From assembly GCF_029238095.1 (NCBI RefSeq), contig NZ_JAQWGS010000004.1, positions 61,302 through 125,301 on the forward strand: a stretch of DNA of 64,000 nucleotides, in the 5' to 3' direction. This document shows, in pieces, positions 8,954 to 17,545 of the stretch. The first letter of the stretch is position 1. Every line of letters begins with the position of its first letter. The stretch comes from Lacinutrix sp. (GTDB lineage Bacteria; Bacteroidota; Bacteroidia; Flavobacteriales; Flavobacteriaceae). The translations under genes and the position numbers were made by a program. Below the pieces are notes generated by a model. It saw nothing but the letters and a program-made list of their open reading frames with translations, was not told the origin of the DNA and did no database searches.

Positions 8954-10126
8954 TTAATGATTAACTGCTGGTTTATATTCTTTCTTATCAATTACCATTT
9001 TAGCGATAATCTCTCTTAAGATTTCACTTGTACCTCCACCAATAGGTCCTAATCTACTATCTCGCAATAAACGTGCCATTGGATATTCTTCCATATAACC
9101 ATAGCCTCCTAACATTTGTAAACATTGGTAAATAACATCATCTGCCATTTTTGTAGAGCGTAGTTTAGATATGGTTGCTTCTTTTACAACGTACTCATCT
9201 TTATTCAATCTTGCTGTTACAGAATAATTAAATTCTTTACACACTTCCATATCTGCGAAACAATCTGCCATTGTATGGCGTAATGCTTGAAATTTATCTA
9301 TTGTTTTGCCAAAAGCTTGACGTTCTCCCATATACTTAACCGCATACTCTAAAGCAAACTCGGCTCTAGCATGTGCATTAACTCCCATTATTAAACGCTC
9401 TAAAGCAAAATGCTGCATAATGTATGGAAAACCTTTACCTTCTTCACCCATTAAATGACTTGAAGGTATAATTACATTATCGAAAGCTATTTCTCCTGTA
9501 TCTGATGCTCTCCATCCTAGCTTATCTAATTTTGTTGCAGAAACACCTTTTGTATCTCTATCTACAATAAATATACTTATGCCTTTATTACCTAATTCAG
9601 GACTTGTTTTTGCAGCTACTACAATATAATCACTGTAAACTCCATTTGTAATAAAAGTCTTAGAACCATTTATAACATATGTATCTCCTTTTTTAACAGC
9701 AGTTGTTCTCATTCCTGCAACGTCGCTACCACCAAAAGGCTCTGTTACTGCCATTGCTCCAATACATTCTCCTATAATACTTTTTGTTAAATATTTTTGT
9801 TTAATTTCTTCACTGCCTTCAGCATTAACATGAGTCATTGCTAAGTAAGCATGTGCCCACATTGCTGCAGCAAAGCCACCTGAATTTATTTTTTGAAGTT
9901 CTTCAAGAAAAATAACAGTATAGAATAAATCTAAATCCATACCACCATATGCTTCAGGATAAGCAATCCCAAAAAAGCCCATTTCACCAAACTTTTCCCA
10001 GATAAAACGCTCTATATGTCCAGTTTCCTCCCACTTTTCTATATGTGGCACGACTTCTTTTTGTAAAAAATCTGCTAAACTTTGTCTAAATAAATTATGC
10101 TCTTCTGTAAAGTATCTGCTATCCAT
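8954..10126 (-). CDS. Acyl-CoA dehydrogenase
   Basis: The 390-residue flavoprotein oxidises acyl-CoA to enoyl-CoA. The N-terminal helical domain is at about residues 1-115. The middle beta domain has MAVTEPFGGSDVAGMRTTA and FITNGVYSDYIVVAAKT. The C-terminal helical domain ends LLRDSRLGPIGGGTSEILRE, the usual FAD/dimer region. Length is normal. Substrate class cannot be fixed from sequence. It starts 11 bases after the helix-hairpin-helix gene, and a box TATATTTG at 10150-10157 may give it its own promoter. Confidence 0.93.
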   Translation of the reverse strand: MDSRYFTEEHNLFRQSLADFLQKEVVPHIEKWEETGHIERFIWEKFGEMGFFGIAYPEAYGGMDLDLFYTVIFLEELQKINSGGFAAAMWAHAYLAMTHVNAEGSEEIKQKYLTKSIIGECIGAMAVTEPFGGSDVAGMRTTAVKKGDTYVINGSKTFITNGVYSDYIVVAAKTSPELGNKGISIFIVDRDTKGVSATKLDKLGWRASDTGEIAFDNVIIPSSHLMGEEGKGFPYIMQHFALERLIMGVNAHARAEFALEYAVKYMGERQAFGKTIDKFQALRHTMADCFADMEVCKEFNYSVTARLNKDEYVVKEATISKLRSTKMADDVIYQCLQMLGGYGYMEEYPMARLLRDSRLGPIGGGTSEILREIIAKMVIDKKEYKPAVNH

Positions 10127-10137
10127 TTTATTATATT

Positions 10138-11016
10138 CTAATTTAGATGCAAATATAACTTAATTATCTCTATTTTTTTAACGGGAAAGTCTTTAACTTT
10201 TGTTAATTCGTCAAGTGATTTAAAGCCTTCATGAAGTGTTCTGTATTCAATAATATTATGAGCAATTTCATAATCTATAAATCTAATGGTTACTAACTCT
10301 GCCTTTGTAGCAAGATTTATATCAAGTCGATTTATCTTTTTTGGTGTTTTTAGACTAAATGACTTTTTTAACTCGGTAATTGTTTCTGGTTTTAAGCCAT
10401 AAATTTCATCGAGTTCTACTATAGAAACAAATCCATTTTGCTTGGTACGATATTTTATAATGCGCTCTGCGAATGCTTCGCCTATACCATATACTTTTTG
10501 AAGTTGAATTGAAGTTGCAGTGTTTAAGTCTATTTTCTCTGCTTCAGATTTAGGGCTAGTTGTTTTATAAGATTTTGTGTATTGTTGTTTGGGCTTTGGG
10601 TTTGTAACCCAATCTGGAAATTTAAAATAAGGTGAAATCTTATTAAATACGGAATCTGAAACATTTGTGACTTGTTGAAACTGTTTAGCAGAATTTATCC
10701 ATTGATCTTGGGCTCTAAATTTTAAAAGCCTATTAATTTCTTCAGAGGTCATTCCTAAAGTGTAACCTTTATAATCTGTTATAAAGTTAGGATTGAAAGG
10801 ATAGATTTTTGGTTTGCGTTTTTCAATTTCTACCAATTTTAAAGAATCTATCTCATTTTGAAATAATTGTATTTCTTTTGAATCTACAGATATATCTTCA
10901 GAAGAAAAACTAACGAATACATAAAAGCATTGAAAAACTAAAATAAGTATTACCAATAAAAAAATCCCATTTCGTTGTTTCTGAGTGAACACAAAATGGG
11001 ATTTTAAATTTTTCAT
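10138..11016 (-). CDS. Helix-hairpin-helix (ComEA-like) membrane-anchored protein
   Basis: The 292-residue protein has one N-terminal membrane segment (about residues 17-38, GIFLLVILILVFQCFYVFV). It is followed by a polar linker and three helix-hairpin-helix units. The clearest are IDLNTATSIQLQKVYGIGEA near residue 161 and LDINLATKAELVTIRFIDYE near 232. HhH units bind DNA non-specifically, as in ComEA, so a role in DNA uptake or envelope-associated DNA binding is possible but unproven. It lies 11 bases after the symporter gene and 11 bases before the acyl-CoA dehydrogenase gene. Confidence 0.8.
   Translation of the reverse strand: MKNLKSHFVFTQKQRNGIFLLVILILVFQCFYVFVSFSSEDISVDSKEIQLFQNEIDSLKLVEIEKRKPKIYPFNPNFITDYKGYTLGMTSEEINRLLKFRAQDQWINSAKQFQQVTNVSDSVFNKISPYFKFPDWVTNPKPKQQYTKSYKTTSPKSEAEKIDLNTATSIQLQKVYGIGEAFAERIIKYRTKQNGFVSIVELDEIYGLKPETITELKKSFSLKTPKKINRLDINLATKAELVTIRFIDYEIAHNIIEYRTLHEGFKSLDELTKVKDFPVKKIEIIKLYLHLN
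10150..10157 (-). promoter_or_regulatory. -7 box for the acyl-CoA dehydrogenase gene
   Basis: TATATTTG matches the Bacteroidota -7 consensus TAnnTTTG, 23 bases before the dehydrogenase ATG and inside the 3' end of the preceding gene. No good -33 TTG was found at the usual spacing. Confidence 0.35.
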
Positions 11017-11027
11017 TATTAAAACGT

Positions 11028-12644
11028 TTACATTTTATCTACTAAATCTGTAGCTCCATCTTCTAAAGCATCTTCTTTTTTGTTAATAGCATTCATGTAT
11101 TTGGTTAATTCTTTCTTGATTACAGGAGATAAAATAATAACACCAATAATATTTGGTACTACCATTGCAAATATCATTGCATCAGAAAAATCGATAACTG
11201 CACCTAAACTAATAGATGCTCCAACAACTACAAATAATAAGAATAAAATTTTATATACTAAATCTGTAATTTTTCCTTTTCCGAATAAAAACACCCAACC
11301 TTGCATACCATAGTAAGACCAAGAAATCATGGTACTAAAAGCGAATAAAATAACAGCAATTGTTAAAACAATAGAGAAATGAGGGATTACAGTATCGAAA
11401 GCCGTTGCTGTAATTTCTACACCTTCTTTAATTTCTACTCCATACTCCATAAATCCACCATCAAAGTTTGTTATAACTATTACCAGAGCAGTCATTGTAC
11501 AAATAATAACTGTATCGACAAATGGCTCTAGTAAGGCAACAATACCTTCACTTGCAGGATATTTTGTACGTACTGCAGAGTGTGCAATAGCTGCAGATCC
11601 AACACCAGCTTCGTTAGAAAAAGCACCACGTCTTATACCCTGAATCATCACACCAATAACACCACCTAAACCAGCTAATGGTGTAAAAGCACCATTAAAT
11701 ATAGCAGCAAAGGCATCATCAATTAGAGTAAAGTTTGCGAATAATATTATTAAAGCTGCTAGCACGTAAATACCAGCCATGAAAGGCACCACTTTTTCTG
11801 TTACAGAGGCAATACGCTTAATACCACCAATTATTACAACAGCTACTAAAACAGCCATTACAATACCAAAATACATTCCTGCATTTTCTCCTGTTAAATT
11901 GAATAGTTTTGTGAATTGTGCAGCAGCTTGGTTTGCTTGAAACATGTTTCCACCACCAAATGAACCACCAACAACGAAAATAGCGAAAAGAACTGCTAGG
12001 ACTTTTCCGAAGCCTCCTGCTCCTTTTTCTTTTAGACCTTTAGTAAGGTAATACATTGGTCCACCATAAACGGTTCCGTCTTCTCCAACATCTCTATATT
12101 TAACTCCTAAAGTACATTCTGCAAATTTAGATGCCATACCTAATAGTCCTGCAACTATCATCCAGAATGTAGCTCCAGGACCTCCAATAGAAAGTGCTAC
12201 TGCAACACCTGCAATATTACCGAGTCCTACCGTTGCAGATAAAGCAGCTGTTAACGCTTGAAAATGTGATACTTCTCCATCTGCACCTTCATTTTTAATA
12301 GTTTCAAACACATCTCCTCCTGGCGTTTGGTCGCCATATAGCGAATCTACTCCGTGTTTTTCAATATCTTCATATTTACCTTGTACAACTTTTATTGCTG
12401 TTCTAAAACCGGTAAAGTTGATAAACTTAAAATAAATTGTAAAGAACAATGCTCCTCCAATAAGCACTATTAAAACCCAAGGTATTCTTATTGTTTCGGT
12501 AAATGGTATTTCAGAAAAAATACCTTCTACAAACCAACCTGTATACTTTTTAAATACAGCGTCAATAGTATCTGCAGTACTGTCTTGAGCAAAACTTAGT
12601 AATGGCAATATTACTGTTAAAATTGAAAGAAGGTATTTCTTCAT
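11028..12644 (-). CDS. Alanine/glycine:cation symporter (AGCS family)
   Basis: The 538-residue inner-membrane protein imports alanine or glycine with Na+. The family signature region has SHFQALTAALSATVGLGNIA (about residues 122-141), then GGPGATFWMIVAG and GGPMYYLTKGL. A later segment has IQGIRRGAFSNEAGVGSAAI. About 11 membrane segments can be seen. An extra N-terminal segment (MKKYLLSILTVILPLLSFAQ) looks like a signal peptide and is followed by a periplasmic loop. It heads a tight run with the HhH gene and the acyl-CoA dehydrogenase. Confidence 0.93.
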   Translation of the reverse strand: MKKYLLSILTVILPLLSFAQDSTADTIDAVFKKYTGWFVEGIFSEIPFTETIRIPWVLIVLIGGALFFTIYFKFINFTGFRTAIKVVQGKYEDIEKHGVDSLYGDQTPGGDVFETIKNEGADGEVSHFQALTAALSATVGLGNIAGVAVALSIGGPGATFWMIVAGLLGMASKFAECTLGVKYRDVGEDGTVYGGPMYYLTKGLKEKGAGGFGKVLAVLFAIFVVGGSFGGGNMFQANQAAAQFTKLFNLTGENAGMYFGIVMAVLVAVVIIGGIKRIASVTEKVVPFMAGIYVLAALIILFANFTLIDDAFAAIFNGAFTPLAGLGGVIGVMIQGIRRGAFSNEAGVGSAAIAHSAVRTKYPASEGIVALLEPFVDTVIICTMTALVIVITNFDGGFMEYGVEIKEGVEITATAFDTVIPHFSIVLTIAVILFAFSTMISWSYYGMQGWVFLFGKGKITDLVYKILFLLFVVVGASISLGAVIDFSDAMIFAMVVPNIIGVIILSPVIKKELTKYMNAINKKEDALEDGATDLVDKM

Positions 12645-12737
12645 AATATATTTTTGTTAGTTAGTTATTTAATTAAGAATAGCAAGATGCAAAAAATTGC
12701 TGAATTTATAAAATGGTAGTTGTTAAAAAGCTTAAAT

Positions 12738-13763
12738 TTAGTCTAAATCGTAAATAGAGTTTAGCTGTTGTATTTGTTCTGGTCGTCCTAAAACAATAAC
12801 TTTGGAGTGTGGCACTAATTTAATTTCGGCTTCTGGATTCACAATGTATTCTCCATCGTTTCCTTTAAACCCTATTACTGTACATCCTGTTTTATTTCTT
12901 AAATCTAAATCTTTAATGGTTTGCACTTTATGCGATGTATTGTAAAGCTTATCTACGTCTATCTCTTCTATATTTACATTATGGTTTCCACCAATAGAAA
13001 GGTTGTCTATAAATTCTATTAAATCTGGAACAACTACTAAAGATGCCATGTGATCTCCTCCTATTCTATCTGGTAGAATTACATTATTAGCACCTGCTAG
13101 TTTTAATTTTTGATATGAGGTTTCTTGAGAAGCACGACTTATAATACAAGTGTCCTTGTTTATTTGTCTCGCAGAAAGCACTACAAATAAATTATCGGCA
13201 TCGCTTGGTAATGCAGAAATAAGTGTACTTGCTCTTTCTATTCCTGCTTGAATTAGCACTTCGTCTTCATTAGCATTACCCAAAACCATAGGTATTAAAT
13301 CGCTTTCATTTTTTTCTATAACCTCTTTATCTCTTTCTATAATTACAAACAACTTATTATAAGACATTAGTTTTTTTGCTGCTTGTTTTCCATTGCGTCC
13401 ATAGCCACAAATAATGGTATGGTTTGTATATTTATCAATTTTCTTTTGCATGGTTTTCTTTTTAAGGTCTTCTAGATTGTTTCTACTTAAAATATATTCT
13501 GTTATAATGGAAAGCGCATAACCTACTATTACAACACTTGATAAAATTAAAAAAATGGTAAATATCTTCGAACTATCATCTAATGGAGTTACTTCTCCAA
13601 AACCAACTGTTGTTATTGTAATAACAGTCATGTAAACAGCATCTACCCAGGAATAACCAGATATAATTCTAAAGCCTAAAACACCTATTAATAATACAAT
13701 TACTAGAAGCGTAATAGCCAAATATATTTTAGTTCTTAGAAATTTAAGCAGTGAATCTCTCAT
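12738..13763 (-). CDS. Potassium channel with RCK (TrkA-N/TrkA-C) domains
   Basis: The 341-residue protein has two membrane helices (about 14-34 and 64-88) flanking a pore with the selectivity filter TTVGFGE at about 51-57. A cytoplasmic RCK module follows: the Rossmann segment IICGYGRNGKQAAKKL starts near residue 117, and a TrkA-C domain occupies about 255-341. It should be a ligand- or nucleotide-gated K+ channel. The gene starts only 2 bases after the stop of the PspC-like gene, so they are likely co-translated. Confidence 0.9.
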   Translation of the reverse strand: MRDSLLKFLRTKIYLAITLLVIVLLIGVLGFRIISGYSWVDAVYMTVITITTVGFGEVTPLDDSSKIFTIFLILSSVVIVGYALSIITEYILSRNNLEDLKKKTMQKKIDKYTNHTIICGYGRNGKQAAKKLMSYNKLFVIIERDKEVIEKNESDLIPMVLGNANEDEVLIQAGIERASTLISALPSDADNLFVVLSARQINKDTCIISRASQETSYQKLKLAGANNVILPDRIGGDHMASLVVVPDLIEFIDNLSIGGNHNVNIEEIDVDKLYNTSHKVQTIKDLDLRNKTGCTVIGFKGNDGEYIVNPEAEIKLVPHSKVIVLGRPEQIQQLNSIYDLD

Positions 13764-13765
13764 CT

Positions 13766-13993
13766 TTACAAATCGAAAACCGAAGATCTTTTAGTGTAAA
13801 TTATATCTTTAATACGCATCCAGAAGGCTAAAAATAAATATAATGCGAAACCAAAACCAACCGTTACAAAAGTTAAATACATGAAAGAAGTGCGCACAAT
13901 TTTTGCACGAATACCCATTCTATCTGCTATGCGCTGACAAACATGGTAGCCATGCTTTTGAAAAAACAATAATAAACTGTGAGCTGATTGCAT
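13766..13993 (-). CDS. PspC-like small membrane protein
   Basis: The 75-residue protein has an N-terminal amphipathic part, GIRAKIVRTSFMYLTFVTVG and one or two hydrophobic segments. The short C-terminal tail reads KDIIYTKRSSVFDL. It matches the PspC-domain pattern. The stop lies 2 bases before the K+ channel start, suggesting translational coupling. Whether it senses envelope stress or modulates the channel cannot be told. Confidence 0.7.
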   Translation of the reverse strand: MQSAHSLLLFFQKHGYHVCQRIADRMGIRAKIVRTSFMYLTFVTVGFGFALYLFLAFWMRIKDIIYTKRSSVFDL

Positions 13994-14046
13994 AACTGCA
14001 ATATAATAAAACCTTTGCTATTTAATTCTAAAAAAACAAACCATTA

Positions 14047-15315
14047 TTACTTTAATAACGAATTTCCAACGACACATTTTAAACATTTGTTTTTATCGCA
14101 ATATTCGTTTTTTAATTGAAGAAGAGCCTGAGATTCTAATGCAGAATGTGACACTTTTTTTAAGCCATTAAATTTATCTACAATACTATTTTTTTCTGAA
14201 GTAATTTGCTGAAGCATTCGTATAATTTCCTCGTCTATAGTCTTACCAAGCTGCTTAGCATAACTAAACTTTATTGGAATAATTGTATTAATTAGTAAAA
14301 GATCTACAAATGCTTTTGTTACTTTCTTTTTTGAAGCCTTAGACGCTTTATTAAAAGTGTAATGCGTTTCCCAAAAAGTAGAAGTCTCTACTGTAAAGAA
14401 AGTGTAAAACTCATTTAAAGTATTTGCTGCTATAATTTTAGAAAATAGATTTTGATGCAAATAATACATATTTGCTAGTTGAGACATCCTAATGGTTGGA
14501 AAATTAGGAGGACGTAATCTAAAAAATTGTAATGACGTAACATTTGTATTTGTTAAAGTAAACTTTTGTTTTAAAAACTGATATTCTTTAGCGAGCTCTA
14601 AAAAGTAAGCCTCTTGGCAATCGTCTTCTAGCAAACCTGCTTGACCAAATAACAAGGCTTCTAAACTTAATAGATTTGATTGTTGCTTTCTTATGATGGA
14701 GAAATCGAATGAATTTGCAATACTAGCAAAAGCATCTCCATTTACTTTTAGTCCAAAATTTTTAAATAGCATTTTAAACAGCACAGACTCCCAATTATTT
14801 ATGTTTTCATGAAGCAAAGCTGTAATATCATTTGCTTTTCTTTCTAATCGTTCAAAATACAAACGTTCTAACCAATTAGACATTATAAACTCTGGAGTGC
14901 TAGCAAAATCGTTTTCGCAGTTTATCCATTTTCTATTATTATTAAATAACTTTTGATAGCCATTTAAAGCATCTTGTGGTACATAATGTTTTAATTCTAA
15001 GGTTGGAATTTTTGTATTGTCTTTTCTAAAAATTTCTGTATCGTGTTCCCAGACCACGTGCAAAATTACATTGTCGTAATTAACATCTGTTTCATGGTTA
15101 TGTAAGTACCAATCGCTAGATTTTATATGTATTTCTAGATTTCCTGCCCACAATTGCTCTCCAATTTTTAATTGTGCGTTAAAAAAATCTGGTCCAGTAT
15201 TGTGGTTATGTTCTCCAACGTTTATAATACTAACCAACTCTCCTTTAGTTGTTTTAAGGCTGTTGGCTATTATTTTTTTATGTTTCCATAAATAATGAAG
15301 GAAGTCTTCTTGCAT
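14047..15315 (-). CDS. DUF2851 family protein
   Basis: The 422-residue cytoplasmic protein matches the DUF2851 family of Bacteroidota. The conserved N-terminal core has GEHNHNTGPDFFNAQLKIG (about residues 34-52), AGNLEIHIKSSDWYLHNH and DNVILHVVWEHD. These conserved His/Asp/Glu residues look catalytic or metal-binding, but no activity is known to me. The C-terminus has CDKNKCLKCVVGNSLLK with a possible metal-binding Cys group. A box TACATTTA lies just 4 bases before the ATG, so the mRNA may be leaderless. Confidence 0.85.
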   Translation of the reverse strand: MQEDFLHYLWKHKKIIANSLKTTKGELVSIINVGEHNHNTGPDFFNAQLKIGEQLWAGNLEIHIKSSDWYLHNHETDVNYDNVILHVVWEHDTEIFRKDNTKIPTLELKHYVPQDALNGYQKLFNNNRKWINCENDFASTPEFIMSNWLERLYFERLERKANDITALLHENINNWESVLFKMLFKNFGLKVNGDAFASIANSFDFSIIRKQQSNLLSLEALLFGQAGLLEDDCQEAYFLELAKEYQFLKQKFTLTNTNVTSLQFFRLRPPNFPTIRMSQLANMYYLHQNLFSKIIAANTLNEFYTFFTVETSTFWETHYTFNKASKASKKKVTKAFVDLLLINTIIPIKFSYAKQLGKTIDEEIIRMLQQITSEKNSIVDKFNGLKKVSHSALESQALLQLKNEYCDKNKCLKCVVGNSLLK

Positions 15316-15402
15316 GCTTTAAATGTACTAAATTGCTTAAATAAAAATTGTTAAGTAGATTTTATAAATGTAGCATTTTTAAAAAATAAACACTAATAAA
15401 AT

Positions 15403-15682
15403 ATGGGAACCTAAGAAAGATTTAATGCTTATAGTGTTAGAGCAAAGCAACTTAAACATGAAAAGTCCAAACGCTTTAAGAATATTCGTTTGGCTATAAA
15501 AGCGAGTAGCTTTCAATAAACAGTTTTAAAAAAGTAGATAATGAAAGCTTACAAATAATAAAGAAAGACATTAGAACAAAAGCGAATAAAAAGAAACGTA
15601 TAAATAACCTAATTAAAAAGTTGTAGTGGTTTTCACACTTTGTTTTATTGTTTTTTTCATAATATATGTTAGTTATATTTAA
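15403..15682 (+). pseudogene. decayed small single-pass membrane protein gene, copy 1
   Basis: This fills most of the 473-base gap between the DUF2851 gene and the next membrane protein. Three frames join into one protein-like reading: from 15415, RFNAYSVRAKQLKHEK, then KNIRLAIKASSFQ and stop at 15517. A second frame gives NSFKKVDNESLQIIKKDIRT and stop at 15624. A third frame (15620-15682) gives a membrane helix, VVVFTLCFIVFFIIYVSYI, and stop. Two frameshifts therefore separate a basic N-terminal part from a C-terminal anchor. A second relic is at 16807-17041. The two share 21 identical bases at 15478-15498 and 16915-16935. Family unknown. Confidence 0.6.
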
Positions 15683-15788
15683 TATTGCCTTAGTTATTTT
15701 TTTCTATTAACTTCGTTGAAAGACCTATATAAAATATTGAAACGGTTTTTGATCAATCATAAAGTTACAGTTAATTAAAAAAAACACC

Positions 15789-16688
15789 ATGGGTAAGTTA
15801 ATGAAGATATTTAAAATATTAGAAAATATATTTCTTTCTGAACACACAAAAAAGCGTATTGAAAAAGTAATACTTTACGTTGCTCTTATTAGTTTTTTTA
15901 TTCATCTAATCATAATAGGACTCTCAAAGTTTGATATTATTAGTTTATTCCCTAACTCTGAATTGCTTTTAAATCCAATATCAGCCATTTACACACCCTT
16001 TTCTTTTATTCTTATTTACGAGGTGTATCTTCTGATTTATTACCTCCCTAAATCTTTCACAATCTATATAACGAAACAATATGAAATTATTACTCTTATA
16101 ATTATTAGAAAATTATTTAAGGATTTATCAATGCTAGAACTAACTTCAGATTGGTTTGATATTAAGGGAGATTTACAATTTACATATGACATTTTTGCTT
16201 CTCTTGTTTTGTTCTTTTTAATATTTCATTTTCAAAAACAAGGTAATCGAAAAACCGAAAAGAAAAATAAAATTGGACCTATGGTTGAACGATTCGTAAA
16301 AAGAAAAAAAATAATAGCAATTGTATTAGTTCCATTCTTTTTTGTTTTGGCTTTAAGCACTTTAATACAATGGAGCTCAGAAATTTCATTCTCGACAGAA
16401 GTAATGCCATCATTTGAAACTATTAACAATCTTTTTTTTGATGATTTTTTTACTGTATTAATTTTAGTCGATGTTATACTCTTACTAATTTCTTTCTTTT
16501 ATACCGATAAATTTCATAAAATAATTAGAAACTCAGGGTTTATAGTATCGACTATTCTAATTCGACTATCTTTCGGTGTTAGCGGAATTGTAAGCACTAT
16601 ATTAATCATTGTAGCCGTTCTTTTTGGGTTATTAATTATTTTAATTCACAATGAATATGAAAAAAACAATACACTAAACAATACATAG
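15789..16688 (+). CDS. Multi-pass membrane protein of unknown function
   Basis: The 299-residue protein has six or seven hydrophobic segments. The first is at about residues 27-48 (VILYVALISFFIHLIIIGLS). A conserved-looking central part has IYTPFSFILIYEVYLLIYYL and TIYITKQYEIITLIIIRKLF. The last two helices are near the C-terminus. No enzyme or transporter motif was seen. It stands alone on the plus strand between two copies of a decayed small gene. The start is the ATG at 15789; a second ATG four codons later is possible. Confidence 0.65.
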   Translation: MGKLMKIFKILENIFLSEHTKKRIEKVILYVALISFFIHLIIIGLSKFDIISLFPNSELLLNPISAIYTPFSFILIYEVYLLIYYLPKSFTIYITKQYEIITLIIIRKLFKDLSMLELTSDWFDIKGDLQFTYDIFASLVLFFLIFHFQKQGNRKTEKKNKIGPMVERFVKRKKIIAIVLVPFFFVLALSTLIQWSSEISFSTEVMPSFETINNLFFDDFFTVLILVDVILLLISFFYTDKFHKIIRNSGFIVSTILIRLSFGVSGIVSTILIIVAVLFGLLIILIHNEYEKNNTLNNT

Positions 16689-16806
16689 ATTTAACTTTAC
16701 TAATTATTAGAAAAATGAAAACATGTGATATAAATAGTTATTCGTGTTTTCAACATCTATTTATTTTAAATTTAAATAAAATTTAATTTGGTATCTGTAA
16801 TCTTAG

Positions 16807-17041
16807 AAGACATTTAAATATTATATAACGTTACTAAATGATGATTTCGTAAAGCTTAGCATTAGATTTAATACAAAAGTAAACCAACCCAAGAATGAAT
16901 ACATTAAACACTACAAGAATATTCGTTTGGCTATAGTAACCATTAGTTCTCAAAATAGTAGCTTTAACAAAGGAAATAATAAAACTTTAGATTGAAATTA
17001 GAAAAAGTAAGTTGATTAAAAAAAGTAAAATACAAATATGA
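16807..17041 (+). pseudogene. decayed small gene, copy 2
   Basis: This lies in the 349-base gap after the membrane protein gene. From 16807 one frame is open without a start codon and reads DDFVKLSIRFNTKVNQPKNE, then KNIRLAIVTISSQNSSFNK and stop at 16993. After a frameshift the reading EIRKSKLIKKSKIQI runs to a TGA at 17039-17041. It aligns with copy 1 at 15403-15682 (RFN, KNIRLAI, SSFNK and basic tail) but lacks the membrane helix. Its final TGA overlaps the ATG of the next ORF. The 16689-16806 part of the gap shows nothing recognisable. Confidence 0.55.
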
Positions 17042-17358
17042 AATTATCTATAAGTTTTAGAAGCGCATTACGCTTTTTTACCTACTACTATTTTAATAAC
17101 ACTCTTGGTTTTGTATCAGGAATTTCAAAATTAACTAGCAGAGATTATATTGAAGAAATGAATGAAATGCCTTCAAATGTAGAAATGATGTATACTATTT
17201 TTTCAAATAATATAGAGATGAATACTGAAGGTGAAGTTATTAATTTTAAACACGCTACTAAAAGAGCTGCAAAGTTTGTAGCTTCATGTTTATTTTATGA
17301 AGAAAACCAATACACTGTAGAACCTCCTTTTGAGGAATGGGAAACTGAATTGCATTGA
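17038..17358 (+). CDS. Small conserved protein of unknown function
   Basis: The 106-residue soluble protein begins MKLSISFRSALRFFTYYYFN and ends VEPPFEEWETELH. The pattern of an aromatic N-terminal helix and a C-terminal EPPFEEWE tail may belong to the DUF7677-like proteins; this assignment is a memory-based guess. The ATG overlaps the stop of the relic at 16807-17041 by ATGA. It is followed by a bidirectional terminator at 17480-17509. Confidence 0.55.
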   Translation: MKLSISFRSALRFFTYYYFNNTLGFVSGISKLTSRDYIEEMNEMPSNVEMMYTIFSNNIEMNTEGEVINFKHATKRAAKFVASCLFYEENQYTVEPPFEEWETELH

Positions 17359-17479
17359 CTAATAAGAAATACGTTTTTAAATAGCTGATTTCTATACAGA
17401 ATAATCGAACTTATGATTCCTTCAACGAAATCATGGTCAAGACCATTAATCAAACCTTTAAAATATTTTAACACAATAA

Positions 17480-17509
17480 AAAAAGCACAGTCTTTAAACT
17501 GTGCTTTTT
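17480..17509. terminator. bidirectional terminator between convergent genes
   Basis: AAAAAGCACAGT (17480-17491) pairs with ACTGTGCTTTTT (17498-17509) around a 6-base loop. A-tract and T-tract flank the stem, so it can stop transcripts from both the plus-strand small gene and the minus-strand cystathionine synthase-like gene. Confidence 0.85.
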
Positions 17510-17545
17510 GCTTTTCTATTAAGTGATTCCTGCTTTCGTAGCAAT

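Noticed and set aside
15458..16936. Two 14-codon mini-ORFs ending RIFVWL (15458-15499 and 16895-16936), like leader peptides
   Set aside because: Another frame across both places gives longer related protein-like readings (KNIRLAI), so the mini-ORFs are most simply shadows of decayed genes.
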